Of a stretch of 64,000 bases of DNA, positions 12,524-24,616 are shown in pieces (positions within the stretch are counted from its first letter, which is position 1; the number at the start of each line of letters is the position of its first letter). The position numbers and the translations under genes were made by a program. Source of the stretch: Dactylonectria macrodidyma. Its lineage: Eukaryota > Ascomycota > Sordariomycetes > Hypocreales > Nectriaceae. The notes under the pieces were generated by a model that was not told the origin of the DNA, ran no database searches, and saw only the letters and a program-made list of their open reading frames with translations. The DNA is taken from the NCBI GenBank assembly GCA_020744425.1, contig JAGMUV010000016.1, positions 682,001-746,000 of the forward strand, in the 5' to 3' direction.

Positions 12524-13042
12524 CAGTCGGCTGCTTATGTGGTCGCATCAATAGCGTGGTCGCCTGGTGATCCTGTTCAGGCTCACCCGTTCAAATGCGG
12601 CCGGCTGTAGGTGATCACCAAGTTTCTACACCGCCGCTTCCAGCGGCCTCCAGTACGAAATCAAACCCATCTCCCCTAATGTATCAAGGGTTATCTATCC
12701 GCCCTCATGTGTGAGCTCTTCACAGGATCCAGATTTTCACATGACTCACCACCATCTGAGGTGGTGTCGAGTGTCATCTTCGAGTCCTTGCATTCTCCAT
12801 AGTTTCCATTTAGCTTTGTTATATGAACCTAGCTTTTTGGAGGGGTATCGGGCGCCAAGTCATACAGGAGGAACAAGCTAGTGTTGGCCAGCCCAACTCC
12901 CCGCGTTATGCATCATCCCATGATTGTACATGCGAAGGCGATGCAATGTTACCGCAATAAGCCGGCCGCATTTGAACGGCCGTAGCTAGAGGAGGACTTG
13001 AGGAAGCCACGCTATTGATGCGGCCACTAAAGCGGCCGAGTG
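12524..13042. mobile_element. MITE-like non-autonomous DNA transposon
   Basis: Imperfect terminal inverted repeats of about 80-85 bp bound a 519-bp segment. The outer block of the left arm (GCATCAATAGCGTGG, from 12544) is matched inverted at about 13007-13023. The inner block (CGTTCAAATGCGGCCGGCT) is matched inverted at 12960-12979. The outermost bases are CAGTCGG on the left and CACTCGG on the inverted right. No transposase frame lies inside. No clear target-site duplication was found, so the superfamily is not assigned. Confidence 0.7.
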
Positions 13043-13522
13043 ATTCTAGCCATCCTGGTCGAGAGCGCGCAGAGGCATTGGGAATTCCACTATCTCATAC
13101 GAGTCACCAACCTTGGTTCAAGCACACCGCCACCCTATTTACACTTCATCGAGGTTAGGGTTTTTCATGACGCTGCGGCATCTCGCTCCACTAATGCCAG
13201 ACTAGGCCGGCTACGTGGGAGACAAGAGACACATCACTTATTAGTATAGTTGGCTTCCTACCAGCATTTGTGTTTGAGTGTAAGGGGGGGGGTTACCGTG
13301 GCTCGTTAGCGCTAACACGACGGTACCCTGTGCCAACCCAAGCCACGCCGATAAAACGAGACAAGAGGCTATCTGCGAGCAAGGGTCGTCAAGAAAGCGC
13401 CGTAAGCTTGGACGTGACTAGAACTAGCTTTCACTGCAGCTTGTGGTATTAAAGGGGTGGTTCGCCCCATCCATACGAGTTGTAACAACGCAACATTATT
13501 CTACACAATCTCCATTCGTACA

Positions 13523-13865
13523 ATGCCTTATCTAACCTTTAAAGACGCCTCGCTTCTAAGTAGGTCGAGACATCAAAGTTCCTAAAGTATCCGCTAACAT
13601 ACTATATCAAGTCGACCGTGGCCTCTTACATCCTGACAACGAAGTGATATATCACGGTTCCGCCAAGGACGCGCCGGATTCTGACGACCTTAAGAAGAAG
13701 GGGATAAATCCAACTGACGATGTTTACAAAGTCGGAATCTCAGAGGAGGAAATAGACAAAAGAACGATGAAAGCAGGGATTGAAGTTGCCAGGGAGAGAG
13801 GCAAGAAGGCGGTGAAACTTGCGCTAGCTGGGGCTGCAGTCGGAGCTATGGTGACGCTCATATAA
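13523..13865 (+). CDS. Two-exon small protein with hydrophobic C-terminus (96 aa)
   Basis: Model: join(13523..13559, 13612..13865). The 52-bp intron has a GTAGGT donor, a CGCTAAC branch site and a CAAG acceptor, and removing it joins an ATG-initiated exon in frame to the long second exon. The protein starts MPYLTFKDASLLIDRGLL, has an acidic middle, a charged helix (EEEIDKRTMKAGIEVARER), and ends in a short Ala/Gly-rich hydrophobic tail (LALAGAAVGAMVTLI). The tail could be a weak membrane anchor or glycine-zipper helix. I do not recognise the family. It lies about 480 bp from a MITE-like element. The single clean intron with correct phase is the main reason to believe it is real. Confidence 0.55.
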
Positions 13866-15620
13866 ATACTAGTGTGGGAGTATTGGAGTTCAGCATGCAG
13901 TATACTAAATTAAGTTGTGCCGCTGTCATTTATGTTGCTTGTGATAGCATCCAAGGAGGGCAAGTGTCGCTTAGGTCCCGCCAAATTGTAAGCGGCAAAC
14001 ATTATCACAGCACCTTTTACGATAAAAGTATATCAATGGATAATTGTGTTGCCCAACAAGGTGGATCAGAAAACTTTGATATATATGACTGACCCTGACC
14101 TCGGAAACCTTCAACTGATTAACTTTTCGTCTCAGAACCCCCCCGGATGACTCCTGCCTACTTTCTGCCCCCCTCACGCTGCTGTAGTTGACAGTCTGTA
14201 TCTTACCTCGTACGTCCTTCGGGTTTCCAGATTGACTCCTGCACCCCCGAAGTTTCTAGTCCTTCCTTCTCCCTCGGCGAACAAAATTAAATGAGCCTAG
14301 CGAAGAGAAGACACTAAGCTCACTGCCGGACTCGCCTGTCCCAAATCCTGCAACCCATACGATTAGACCGAAATCCAGCCCGTCAGTCCGGGTGCAAAAC
14401 AGCGTCTAATAACTCCAAATCTCGCGATCGCAATCGATCGAATACACCTGGATGGTGAAGTGGACGCAGTGAGCTCAGTGGCGGGGAGTCCAAGGCCACA
14501 GAGAGCGTTATCCGTTGCTCTCCGATGCTCATCCCGCAGCGGCCTGCACCTTGATGTAGCTAACCAGTACGCTGTTCCAACACCAGCGTCAGGGAGATTC
14601 GTTAGCGGGATATTGTTGATAGCATAATTGCAGCCAACACTGCAAGGTTAGTCAGTTATAAATCTTTAGCATTCCTCAGCAGGAGATATTATATTAATCT
14701 ACTCTTATGCTTCCTAACCACCTTACTCATTCACCCTTTATCCAAACCATCCTCTCTTGACGTAGATGTCTATCTTAACTTTTTAGTACCTTATTAATGC
14801 GCGTATATACAAACCCTTCACCCGCCTCCATTTAAACATCAAGTCTCCTGTATGTAGGTATACCGATTATTAACCCGGTCGTTGTGGAACTTGACAGTGA
14901 GGAGGTTTTGTCAGGGCGTTCCTGGTATTTAAGGAATGAGAGCCGAAACGGCTACCACTGTTATTGACAGCGATCCAGTTGCATCATGAGATAATGTTAT
15001 TTCATAAGGAGTAAGCAAACATTTGCCAGTTGGCGCTGTCGTAGTTTACGGCGGAAGAAACTTTCACAAGTCGGCGGGGGTCATAGGCAACGACTATCAC
15101 ACAGAGCTCAGTAACTATTAAGGTGTGGAGTTTGCGGGATGTAAGTACCTTGTGGAGCGGAAGATGAGGCCTTGGAATTTACCTCCAAGCATGTCGATGT
15201 GGCTGTGACGACTTTGTTGGCTCTCTGCTAGCGGATTTCGGGAGCTGATGCTGCAACCTTGAAATCGCCTATTGGAAATCGATTCAAGTTAGAGATTACC
15301 AAGTTGCAAATGTCGTAGAGTCGGCCGGTAAAGCTACATAGAAGAAATCATTGACTCACATTGTTCAGGAAGTGATTCGGCCATCTTGTGTCGAGGTGTT
15401 TATCTTAGAGCGGAAGAAGAGGGAAGAGGAAGAGCGCAGGGAAAACTTAGGTCGAGAGACGATATGCCGTTTCATTGATCCATCTGGCTCTGCGCGGGAC
15501 AAAGAGAACTTAGGGCCGTTCTTAAGGGGGGAAGGCCTGTTTAGGGTTTGCCGAGAGGCCGTCACGCCCGGGCCTTCTAGGTTAAATACTCGTACTCTTT
15601 GAAGATACTACCAAATAACA
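13866..15620. other. Gene-poor stretch
   Basis: About 1.75 kb with only short frames and a fairly AT-rich middle (14640-14880). Nothing supportable was seen. Confidence 0.4.
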
Positions 15621-15815
15621 TTACATGGAGTCGTCAGCCTGGCGCTCTGCTCCCAGCTCTCGCTCTGGTGTGCCCCCACCTGGCGCGATCATGCGTGTAG
15701 GTCGCCGGATCAACAGGGCACTGACTTTTGACCTCGTCCGAGTTTGTCTGCTAACGTCCAGGATATTCGCGCTATTGCCTAACGCAGGCTCAGCAATGCC
15801 AGGCATTTTACCAGG

Positions 15816-15878
15816 CATCTCAAGCATCTCAAGCATCTCAAGCACCTCAAGCACCTCAAGCACCTCAAGCACCTCAGA
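15816..15878. repeat. 9-bp minisatellite, about seven units
   Basis: Seven tandem copies of CAYCTCAAG: three with CATCTC, then four with CACCTC, the last imperfect. The repeat is open in both directions, giving Ser-Ile/Thr-Ser repeats on the plus strand and Leu-Glu-Val/Met repeats on the minus strand. Neither need be translated. Confidence 0.85.
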
Positions 15879-15913
15879 CCGGTAATTAAGCAGGCCGCTC
15901 GTTGACACTTCAG

Positions 15914-16091
15914 GAGAGGGATCCAAGCATCCGACCACTGCTGCTGAGGCGCACCAGCACGCAGTCACTCGCCGTGGCGTCATCGGGCCTCATCGACGCC
16001 TACGACGCCGACATCGCCGCATTGGGTCCGGACGAGCCCGCCTGGCACGGCATCAACCCTGACGCCAGCTACGATTCCGTGGATCAGCAAT
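15914..16091 (+). CDS. Candidate internal exon of an unknown gene
   Basis: A TTCAG acceptor ending at 15913 and a GTGGGT donor at 16092 flank a frame with good coding composition (for example ASSGLIDAYDADIAALGPDE). After the donor the frame becomes unconvincing. No partner exons were found on either side, so this may be a gene relic or part of a gene I could not assemble. Confidence 0.3.
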
Positions 16092-16267
16092 GTGGGTTTT
16101 TACGGAGCCATAGGCTTACGAGATATCGCGGTGCGCTATTTTATCCCATCAGATGCGGTAACACAACATTTCCGTACATGTCTGTCAATCAAGTGACAAT
16201 ACAGCCTACCCTACAGAAGATACTCACGGGTAGTGGTGCACAGCTAGAAGACGACAGCCGTAGATAA

Positions 16268-17892
16268 GCATGAGCAGTCGAAGCCAAGAAAAGGTGTGTC
16301 TGGATTGTCTCCCACCGTGACTATGGCTTTGCTGGATTTGAGCTGGCCATCACTTGTTCCAAGTAGCAAGACGTCATCCCTTTCGCGTTCGTCTAAGATC
16401 GTAGGTGTCAGAGTTTCTCAGTCAATCTCGTTCTTTCCTAAGAAAGTAGTAGCCTTTAGGTGCTAGCGCCTAGCGACAAGCAAGGTGCCTATTCGAGAGA
16501 TAGACGACGAAACTACCTTGCTGACGACACCGCATGGGAGGGCGTTTGTTTGCTCCCTCAACTCGGCTGCAATGTAGTGCTGGGCCACCGTGAAATTCTT
16601 GCGGCCTGAATGAGCGTAGCTCCACACGGGGCATGCGATGATGTTCGTGAAGCATGAGAGCCTTCTATGCCAACATCGAGTCCTGCTTTTCCAGCGCGAG
16701 CTCCCATATGCAGCAAGTTGACAATGGATTTGACCACGTGCACATTGCATATCCATGGTGCCGTATCCATCCCTTTTGTGCAGACCGCCTTAGCCAGCAT
16801 TTTCTCCTGCTCTTTGTTGAGACGAGGCAAACTCGACTGCCGCCATACCTCAGTCATACAGATAGTATGTGGAGGTTCCTGTGGAGGTTCCACAGCCCGA
16901 AAGGAGAGCATATCCGGTCTATGCAAGTGCAGTCACGCCGCCCGCACAGTGTCAGCCTTTGCCGCTAGCTCAGCGCATTTCCGATCATCCAGGGATGGCG
17001 ATCCGCCAGTGGATACTCAGGGGGCTAGGCTGGGCTGGGCTGAAGAGGGCGGACGATCCTTGTTGATCAGATTCAGAGATGCCTCATGCTCGCATCAGCC
17101 ACAACGGCGGATTGCAAAGTTGTCCACACACGGGTGCGGTGCTTCGACCACTGTTGTCACGGGCCAGATGAGATCAACTCAAAAGGCAATGCCACTGTAT
17201 TGCGAGAATACTACGATAGAGAGGAAAGAGAGAAGCGGGCAGGCGCGTAGACGCGTAGACGCGTTGATAGTCCCTGTGGCCTGCTCCGTGCGCCCTAGTG
17301 ACGTATCGACCCCACGCTGGGTCCAGCACTCCAGACGCTCCCGTCACAACTGTTCTCCAGGGCTGTTTTAGTATACAAATTCTAGCTATTTTGGCCCTTT
17401 AAGTGTCACACCGGATAAAAGCAGGGTCTTAGTTGGCAATCCAAGTCTCTATGTCGCATCTCACGATTTACGCGGTTAGATCTTGACAATTTACATAGAA
17501 GCACCTCTCCTTACGTTGTCTATACAAGAAGGGGCGTACGGCTAGGACCATTCTAGCAACAATATCTTGGCTCCGCAAGCTAGTACTAGTTAAAGCTGCC
17601 GCAGCAAAGGATGTGAGCGAACTAACCCTCACGCTTACTTGAATCGTTTGCCGCGATGCATTAGGCGACCTTGTCTTTCGTAAGTCTCTCGCAAAAGTTA
17701 ACACTCTCTCGGAGGTTACTAGATATAAGCTAATATAGAAGAGATTCTAGAATGGACAGTCGTTTGGTTACCTGAAGACGAGTGAACCGCTTCATAAACT
17801 CCAGGATGAGTGAGATATAAACATATAGTTTCTAACTAGCGAGACTCGAAAGTTTTTCCAGCTATATATCAGCTCATTATAGTTCTCGACGG
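16268..17892. other. Intergenic DNA, nothing supported
   Basis: The long frames on the two strands overlap each other between 16460 and 17371. None has a recognisable domain or splice structure. Confidence 0.4.
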
Positions 17893-19083
17893 TCACGCGC
17901 CAGTAGATTGGGCCGACTGCCACTTCTCAAACACGCGAGTGGTGCCCTCGGTGATGATCCGATCTAACAACTGCTGTTGCTCTTCTTGCGTATCCAGCAT
18001 GGTTGGCCCATATTCAAAGCTGTATTCGCGGAAGAGCTGCATCTCCATAGAGAGAGCAGTGTCGATGTATACTGAGGCCGGCTCAGGGCTCTCGGGGAAA
18101 ACGACAGCCCAGACCACAAACCATTGTTCCTCTGCACTAATAGTGGAGCCAGACTTCTTAAATAGTTGCTGGCGTTGATCATATGATATCCCCTCCAGCA
18201 TGGACGGGTCTCGTTCCGGGCATGATCGTTTGTCGATGTGGTCCTGCAAGCTCCGTTGATCCGCAAAGCCAGTCATGAGGCAGTACAGACAATATAGACC
18301 TGGCGCGTGTCGTCGGTACAGATGATGCTTGACGTCCCGAATGTCCCTCAGCGTCTTCTCGCAACAATAGCGGTATTTGATGGGGTCTTTCTCCAGGAAT
18401 GGGCATGCAAATGACGCTTTCGAAGGTTCAGCGTCTTCAATGCCTCTTTTGCCTTTCAAACAGCTTTGGTTGTCTGCTAGAATTTGTCCTCGTGTCGCTG
18501 TTTCACAACTTGGTACGCTTGTCGATGAGACAACTCCTTGCCCGCTCTCTCTAACAGGCAACGGATTCTGATGCCGGGTGATATATCCAGCGAGCAGTTG
18601 AGAAATAACACATTCAATGATCTCGTAGTGCGGGTCAGCGACGTTCAATGGCTCGGCATGCCCAGAAGAGTCAGATATCGAAACCCGGTCTGTGTCCCAA
18701 GCGTCGTCGCTAGATTCGGCTGATCCTGCTGTTGCTGTCGTCTCTGTAAAATCACCACTAGTTGACCTCGTTAATTGTAATAGATTGGCCTCTGTGAGTG
18801 CATCCGGCGGCAATTGCGGTAAAGCTGGTGAATGGGTAATAGCTTTAGCCTCAAAGTATTTAGGTATTTCTTCGATCGTTTTAGGGTTTAGACCTACTGA
18901 TTTGTCCTTGACCCCCTTGGCCGGCCATGGTTCATTATTGTCGCTCGCCGCCGTGTTCTGTATATGCCTAACCGCAATGCTGACCCTGACTAGACAATAC
19001 TTTGCCTTGTCTCGGGCCAAAGGGCTAATGTTGCAAATATCAACTCGAGTTTTTAAATCCTGGAGTCCTGAGACTAAGTCGCA
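17893..19083 (-). CDS. Fungal C2H2-like protein, 5' end unresolved
   Basis: A frame of about 397 codons is open from a TGA at 19086-19084 to the stop at 17893. It has no ATG before the conserved part, so it is probably the last exon of a spliced gene. An acceptor may lie near 19075. The diagnostic block near the centre reads FACPFLEKDPIKYRYC, then LRDIRDVKHHLYRRH, a second CLYC finger half, and GISYDQRQQL. This is a recurrent fungal family with atypical C2H2 fingers, recognised from memory. A Ser/Asp-rich acidic linker lies before the fingers, and a hydrophobic/aromatic segment (EEQWFVVWAVVFPESPEP) follows them. Its role is unknown; nuclear or signalling roles are only possibilities. Confidence 0.65.
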   Translation of the reverse strand, partial: CDLVSGLQDLKTRVDICNISPLARDKAKYCLVRVSIAVRHIQNTAASDNNEPWPAKGVKDKSVGLNPKTIEEIPKYFEAKAITHSPALPQLPPDALTEANLLQLTRSTSGDFTETTATAGSAESSDDAWDTDRVSISDSSGHAEPLNVADPHYEIIECVISQLLAGYITRHQNPLPVRESGQGVVSSTSVPSCETATRGQILADNQSCLKGKRGIEDAEPSKASFACPFLEKDPIKYRYCCEKTLRDIRDVKHHLYRRHAPGLYCLYCLMTGFADQRSLQDHIDKRSCPERDPSMLEGISYDQRQQLFKKSGSTISAEEQWFVVWAVVFPESPEPASVYIDTALSMEMQLFREYSFEYGPTMLDTQEEQQQLLDRIITEGTTRVFEKWQSAQSTGA

Positions 19084-20491
19084 TCAGCACACCTGTGCAT
19101 TTGCATCTCATTGGCGGACGCGGCCCCTCACTACCCCTGAAGCAGCCAATGATATGCAACAGCACAGCTGCGGTATCGACACCTTGACCAACAAAATTGA
19201 CGCATGTGGATTCAATGGCCCCAGCTGGTGTTCCGCGACATCGTGGAACACCCCACTGCGCTAGTCCCCTAGCCCTCACCCTTGTACTACCACCCACACC
19301 GTGTTTCTTCCCCCTTGGAAACACCACTCCCACCACCTGGACACCAAAACCTCTCCTTTCACTCCGTCGCCGAAATTTCCTTCACGTACCTGAACCATGC
19401 GTGCGCTCGTTGCTCGTGGCGCATGTTGCTCCCAAACTAGGGGCCACGTATTGTAGAATGTAGAATTTGGACTTTGATTCGCGCCCCTTGATTACATGAT
19501 CTATCTCACTTACCTAGCCTTCAGTTCAGCCTCAGTCTCCTTGTTCCTTGTGCTTCATATCATCTCATCTCCAAACCTCAATTGTCGGTATTGAACTTGC
19601 CAGCGTCGATCCGTAGTCCTCTCTGCCGTCAATAGTGTGGGGGTAGCGAGGGCTGTCAGAGTTGATGTCTTACGTGGTAGAAACAAATTCCCGCTTCTGG
19701 ACGTTGCGACAACTACGCTCCAGCCGGCTGCCTGCCTTGTCCTATTATTAGTCACGCAGCTTTGACCCGCTTTTCTCGTGAGTGGCTGCCTAGCCCCAAG
19801 CACGCTCACGTGAGGACGCTTCTGTGACGCGCCGGTTCCACTTGCGGTGAAGCGTGGCAAGACGCGTTCGGTTTTTCATAACCAGTGTTCGGGCGAGAAG
19901 CCCGCTGGACCATCTATTGGGGCCCACTGAGCAGAAAGCAGGCCAACTGGGCGAAAAAAAGCAGAATAGAACTCATGTGGTTCCAAACCCTGTACCTTGT
20001 TGGCCGGCTTGGTAGCTTGAACATTTTGCCGCCCACCCCATGAGCGAAAAGTGGCCGCCTGGCTGTGTGACGGGGTTTCAGCTGCAGGGTCCCATTAAAC
20101 ATTAAACTGTCCCACCTCCTCTTTTGCATATTTCTCACCCGCAAAAGCAAGCAGCCTTTTTTTATCCTTCCGGCTCCGGAATTCGTATCGTCCCTTTCTC
20201 ACTCTTCTCTTCGGGCTTCAAAGTACTCCCACAAGATCGACCTGCGAAACTGGGCCCGTCTTTGCTCTCGCGCAGAAGTGCCGCCCTTTTTCTTTTTCGC
20301 CTTGTCGGAAGCCCGTGCCAGCCGCTAGCTCCAAAACTGTCGCTGAACATCAACGGGGATCGCCTGGGTGCGTCAAACGGTGTTAAGAGCGAGGGAGAAA
20401 CTCCACAGTCTCGTCTTGCTAACATCGTCCCCAACAACCAAACTGTTTGGCAACGGCAGCTTCCTCGGACAGCTGCGCGGGCCTAGTAGAC
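19084..20491. other. Divergent upstream region
   Basis: This 1.4-kb stretch lies between the 5' ends of two divergently oriented genes, the C2H2-like gene on the minus strand and the 20492 gene on the plus strand. It should hold both promoters and possibly the missing first exon of the former. Pyrimidine-rich sequence before 20300 is common upstream of fungal starts. Confidence 0.35.
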
Positions 20492-21850
20492 ATGGCGACA
20501 TCACGCTCCTCCACCGGCAGTGGCTCGCTCGACAACCCGCCGTCGGACTCAACGCCGACGACGTCTCAAGCACCCGTCGTCCCGCTCCCCAAGCGGCGGC
20601 GCCGCTGTCATCGCATCCACCGCCCGGCCAAGAACTCGCTCTACGACCTGTTCCATCAGCATGCCGGCACCTCGCTTTTTGTGCGTCCCATATGCTGGAC
20701 CGACTTGCATGCCGAGCTCCTCGGTACGCGGTGGGAAGAGCTACCTCCATGCGACAGCCCCAAGCCGGCTACAATGCCTGGCTCGCCACCTTCAAAGGGT
20801 CACCTGCGACCGTCACATACCATCATGACACTCAGCGATTCCCTTACCCAGATCCTCCTTCCCGACGCGATGCATCCCATTCTCTGCTCCAACGCTGTCA
20901 AGACGGTGCTCATGACGTTGTGGCCCCAACCCTTCAGCAAACCGCACTACCTACCCGAGTTACACCTGTACTTCGGGGGGCGCGTCTACCGAGATGCCGT
21001 GCGCGCGCAGATCATGTGGAACTTTCCATCCGACGAAGCCAAGTCGTCATACTCGTCCTTTCGCTCAGTCTCAACACGCCCGGCTAATTCTTTCAACGCG
21101 CCCATGCACCCATGCACACCGTCACCGCAGGGCCCTGCCAACTTACCGATGATGTGCTACGTTGGAAAGAGTCAGCTTGCTCATATCCGAAAGACTCTTT
21201 TCCGCGTTACTCTAGGTCCGGGGAGAAGTCCGAACGAACCTGTGGATCGGTTACAAAAATTGAGAGCGAAACAGCTAGTGCCCGCCAATTCGGACCACGA
21301 CGCGCACTTTGTGGGCATCTTTCTCGCCATGGCACAGAAGCACTTCTACCCACCGCCGCCCCCTTCATCGCGGAGAGATACGCCCATGAATCAGAAACGG
21401 GAAATCCCTCCGAGCCCGAATTTCCAGGATGTCACTCTTAGAATTTTGACACACGACACCGACACGTCAGATTTTATTGTGTACACGGCGTATGTGACCA
21501 AGGAGTTTCTACAGAAGTTTCACGACCCGTTCAAGGCGCCACAGGACGAAGACGGGCAAGAGCATTCTGGTATCAGGATAGAATTCGCGCGAATACCTAT
21601 CTGGCCCATCCTAGGCCTGCGGGAACGACTCGGCAGGGCGTTGGGACACGATGTAGTTGGGCAGTTCAACCATGAAGAGATTGAGACGTGGGAGAAGGAC
21701 CCAGAGAAGCAAGATAGCAGCAAACGCAAACGCGAGGTGTTTTCCGAGGTTCTCAACAGCAGCTTTGATGAAGAGTCAAGCGATGAGCCTACCCTCGGTG
21801 GGAAGAAGCGTTGCTTGAGTGAAGGATCCCCAGTCGGGGTGGTCATGTAA
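20492..21850 (+). CDS. Conserved hypothetical fungal protein (452 aa)
   Basis: This is a single uninterrupted frame from the ATG at 20492. An in-frame upstream TTG exists, but the ATG is the better start. The N-terminus is Ser/Thr/Pro-rich with a basic cluster (KRRRRCHRIHRPAK). The middle contains an aromatic-rich block (YLPELHLYFGGRVYRDAV). The conserved-looking C-terminal half contains HFVGIFLAMAQKHFYPPP and TSDFIVYTAYVTKEFLQKFH. The end is acidic and Ser-rich with KRKR and KKR clusters that could be nuclear signals. I recall similar uncharacterised proteins in ascomycetes but no function. No intron is needed. Confidence that it is a gene is high; function is unknown. Confidence 0.75.
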   Translation: MATSRSSTGSGSLDNPPSDSTPTTSQAPVVPLPKRRRRCHRIHRPAKNSLYDLFHQHAGTSLFVRPICWTDLHAELLGTRWEELPPCDSPKPATMPGSPPSKGHLRPSHTIMTLSDSLTQILLPDAMHPILCSNAVKTVLMTLWPQPFSKPHYLPELHLYFGGRVYRDAVRAQIMWNFPSDEAKSSYSSFRSVSTRPANSFNAPMHPCTPSPQGPANLPMMCYVGKSQLAHIRKTLFRVTLGPGRSPNEPVDRLQKLRAKQLVPANSDHDAHFVGIFLAMAQKHFYPPPPPSSRRDTPMNQKREIPPSPNFQDVTLRILTHDTDTSDFIVYTAYVTKEFLQKFHDPFKAPQDEDGQEHSGIRIEFARIPIWPILGLRERLGRALGHDVVGQFNHEEIETWEKDPEKQDSSKRKREVFSEVLNSSFDEESSDEPTLGGKKRCLSEGSPVGVVM

Positions 21851-24616
21851 GGGTTTGACACCGGTGACGATGAAGGACTTTGTTCGGAGCACTTGCCCAC
21901 ACACTGGGTTTCTCATGAGAGGATACGACTTTGTTTCCTGCAACGGGTGGCCATGATTGCAATCAAGACGAGGGCCTCACAGCCACACATCTGTACGGTA
22001 CGGCGCCAGGGAGACTTTGAGTAGACGTTCAAAGTCGGCGATACGAGGCATGGGTATATGGGAATAACATGCTGGATATGCATTAGAATAGCGCGTGTAC
22101 ACGGCTGGTTTGCGGTTTTCGTTTCTTGAGGGATTTGTTTTAGTCAACACTCGACATAATGGATGATGAACAGGGGCAACATTATCATGAGCCTCGGAAT
22201 GCCTAAGGATGCGGCTGTTTCCTTGTGAAATGCGGCGGTTCATACGATGGAGGTCGCGGGTGTGCCTTGTGGAGAGCAACTTAGTGCCGCCTTTTGCGAA
22301 CTGGAAGTGGCTGGTGAGCAGGCTCAGCCGCTGGAGAACGACAGGTGGGCTGCATCTGCGGGCGGTGGATGCAATGATTCGTGATGATGGTGGGACGTAT
22401 GGGAATGCGAAAGACACACATATACAAAGATGTAGCAAACTGCTGAAACAGTCTAGGCGGGAGCAAGGGATCCTATAATCGGCGCAGGTTTTTGAAGATA
22501 CAGGGTACGGATGAGGGTTGATAGAGAACGCCAGCATTGCCCGGTTAGTACAAGTCACGGTGGGAGAGGGGCCTTTGAAGGAATTCGGACTGTTGGTAAA
22601 GCCTGTCTACCTTGCTATGTGTGGCTATTAGACTAGACAATGAGAAAGTAATGTTTGTTTCTTCAAGGCCTGTAAGAAACAACCTTTCTGGTTGGTTGCG
22701 GTGTAGATAACATTGACCATGTCAACACTCTTACTCCGCGAATTGACAGTGATGAATCAAAGAAGAGAGGGAGGTACAACAACGCTGAGTTGTCGAGATA
22801 CTTTTTCAGATTTGGAGCTGAGAGAGAAGGCATGCGGTTTTTATTCGGCCAATGGTCCTGTCTTTCTAGAACATGAATTGGTTTTTGAAAGAGGTTATAA
22901 AATTTGGCCGGAGGGGTACGCAAGCCACGGTCCACTGAATCACTCGCTTGAATTATACCGGTAAGTAATGGTGTTGCGGGGTGTCCGAGCGATTGCGGAG
23001 TTGCCGCTTAATTCGATTCTCTTATGCGTCCTACCCTCGCGGCTTCTGTCCTAAGTTGACGCCTCAACTGAGGATTCTTACCTGTGGCCTGCTCTGAGGG
23101 GCATGGCCTGGCCGTGATGCGAGATGCTATAACCGTCAAGATCGGTTGAACAAGGGGAACATTGCGGCACTGGAGGCACCCGCCCGGCCAGGACCTTCCG
23201 CCAGACATCCCTCCCGCTTTCCTTGTAATTTGCATCGTCACACAACAAGAACACCTGCGAAGAGTCGTCGAGAATATGGACAAGCAAGATCCATGGCATC
23301 AAATATCCTCCACTAGCCTACATGCCTAGTCATCTGCGTATGTGTTTGCGCGAACCATCATGCCAATTCGGCGCGTTTCTACCTCTTACTTCTAGTCACG
23401 GAACTCGACTACCTCAGGATGGCATTGCCCTAGCTCATGAATGACCGACAGCCCACTCCGCTGAGCCATCATCACATGCAAGAGATGCAAGCCAGTCGGA
23501 AGTACCCCAAATCTCGACGAGGCAAGCAAATTTTATGGCTTGCAAAGTACCACAAAGTGAATGTAATTATTGTACACCGCAGCGGCGGGGAAAGAGCGTT
23601 GGATGTTCGAGAGAAAGAGCTGCTTTCAGCCGTAAGAAGCTATGTTCTCTTTGCCCTCACGATCTGATAGAAACCATGCAAACACGACGGCTTTTGTCGC
23701 TTGTATATCTTCCCACTCTACTACCGACTGCCTATCGACGCGAGTAGCCATTATAGACGCAGCGCTTTGGCGTTCTCTCTCATGCCTCGCCTAGACTCTA
23801 GGGGCTGTAAGACATGGGTTCTTGAGCCATCGTTGACATGAAAAGTTCAAGTGGGCGGTTCTTGTTGCCAGTCAGCCCTTTGCGATCCCAAGAGAGCAGC
23901 GGTGCCAGTCGTATTGAGAGAAACTGTCGACTGTGTTTTTTTCTTGATAGCAGTAACTCGCCCTTGATGGAGCGGACAGCAAAGTCACTAGAGTGAAACT
24001 GTCCTGCTAAATCCTGTGGCTCATTTGGATGAGACCATGCCACTTGTTCCACATGTTCGACCTTGACATCGACCGTATCGCTATTCCGTTGACGATCGGT
24101 TCTTATGTGCACAGGGATGAAAACGACAGAGGGTAGAGCGTGTCGGAGGCAGCGTGATAAAAGATTTGTTCTGAGGCGCGCGATCAGCCTGTTTTGGAGC
24201 GATCGTTTGATGATTGATTGTCTCTGCGTCGGGAGGTATCGGTGGACTCGGTATTGGTAGACTCGGTATCGGCCTCGGTATCAACTAGATGTAGTTGTCG
24301 TTGTGTAGGAAAGGTTGTGATCTCGCTCAACAAAGGGGGTTATGCCTCGTGGCGAGTTAGCCGGCCGTTGACAGAGCGCATTACCGGTGCCGCGCGAAAC
24401 CTCTCCCTGCCCTTTCTTCCATTACTTGAAAACCTTTCAATAGCCATCGGACGGACACACCGAGGAGGCTGAAGATCGTAATCGAGGCGGTGAGAAACGA
24501 GAACTTGATGACTGCAGCCGGTAATGGAAATGTCGGAGGAAGGGTTGGAAAGACGTGCTGACCCGTGGAAACCGGACAGCCTGGATTCTCCGTAGCGCAC
24601 TACCATCCCCCACCAC
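21851..24616. other. Intergenic DNA, nothing supported
   Basis: About 2.8 kb with only short frames. The frames near 22663-22964 lack domains and splice signals. Confidence 0.4.

Noticed and set aside
15625..15983. Ser-rich or Leu-Glu repeat proteins from the 9-bp minisatellite
   Set aside because: Both strands are open through the repeat for trivial reasons and no flanking domain supports either.
16463..17371. Overlapping long ORFs on both strands
   Set aside because: No domain, no splice signals, and composition on both strands is equally unconvincing.
22975..23045. tRNA-like sequence (GTCCGAGCGATT and ATTCGATTC)
   Set aside because: The A- and B-box-like pieces do not allow a cloverleaf with a paired acceptor stem.
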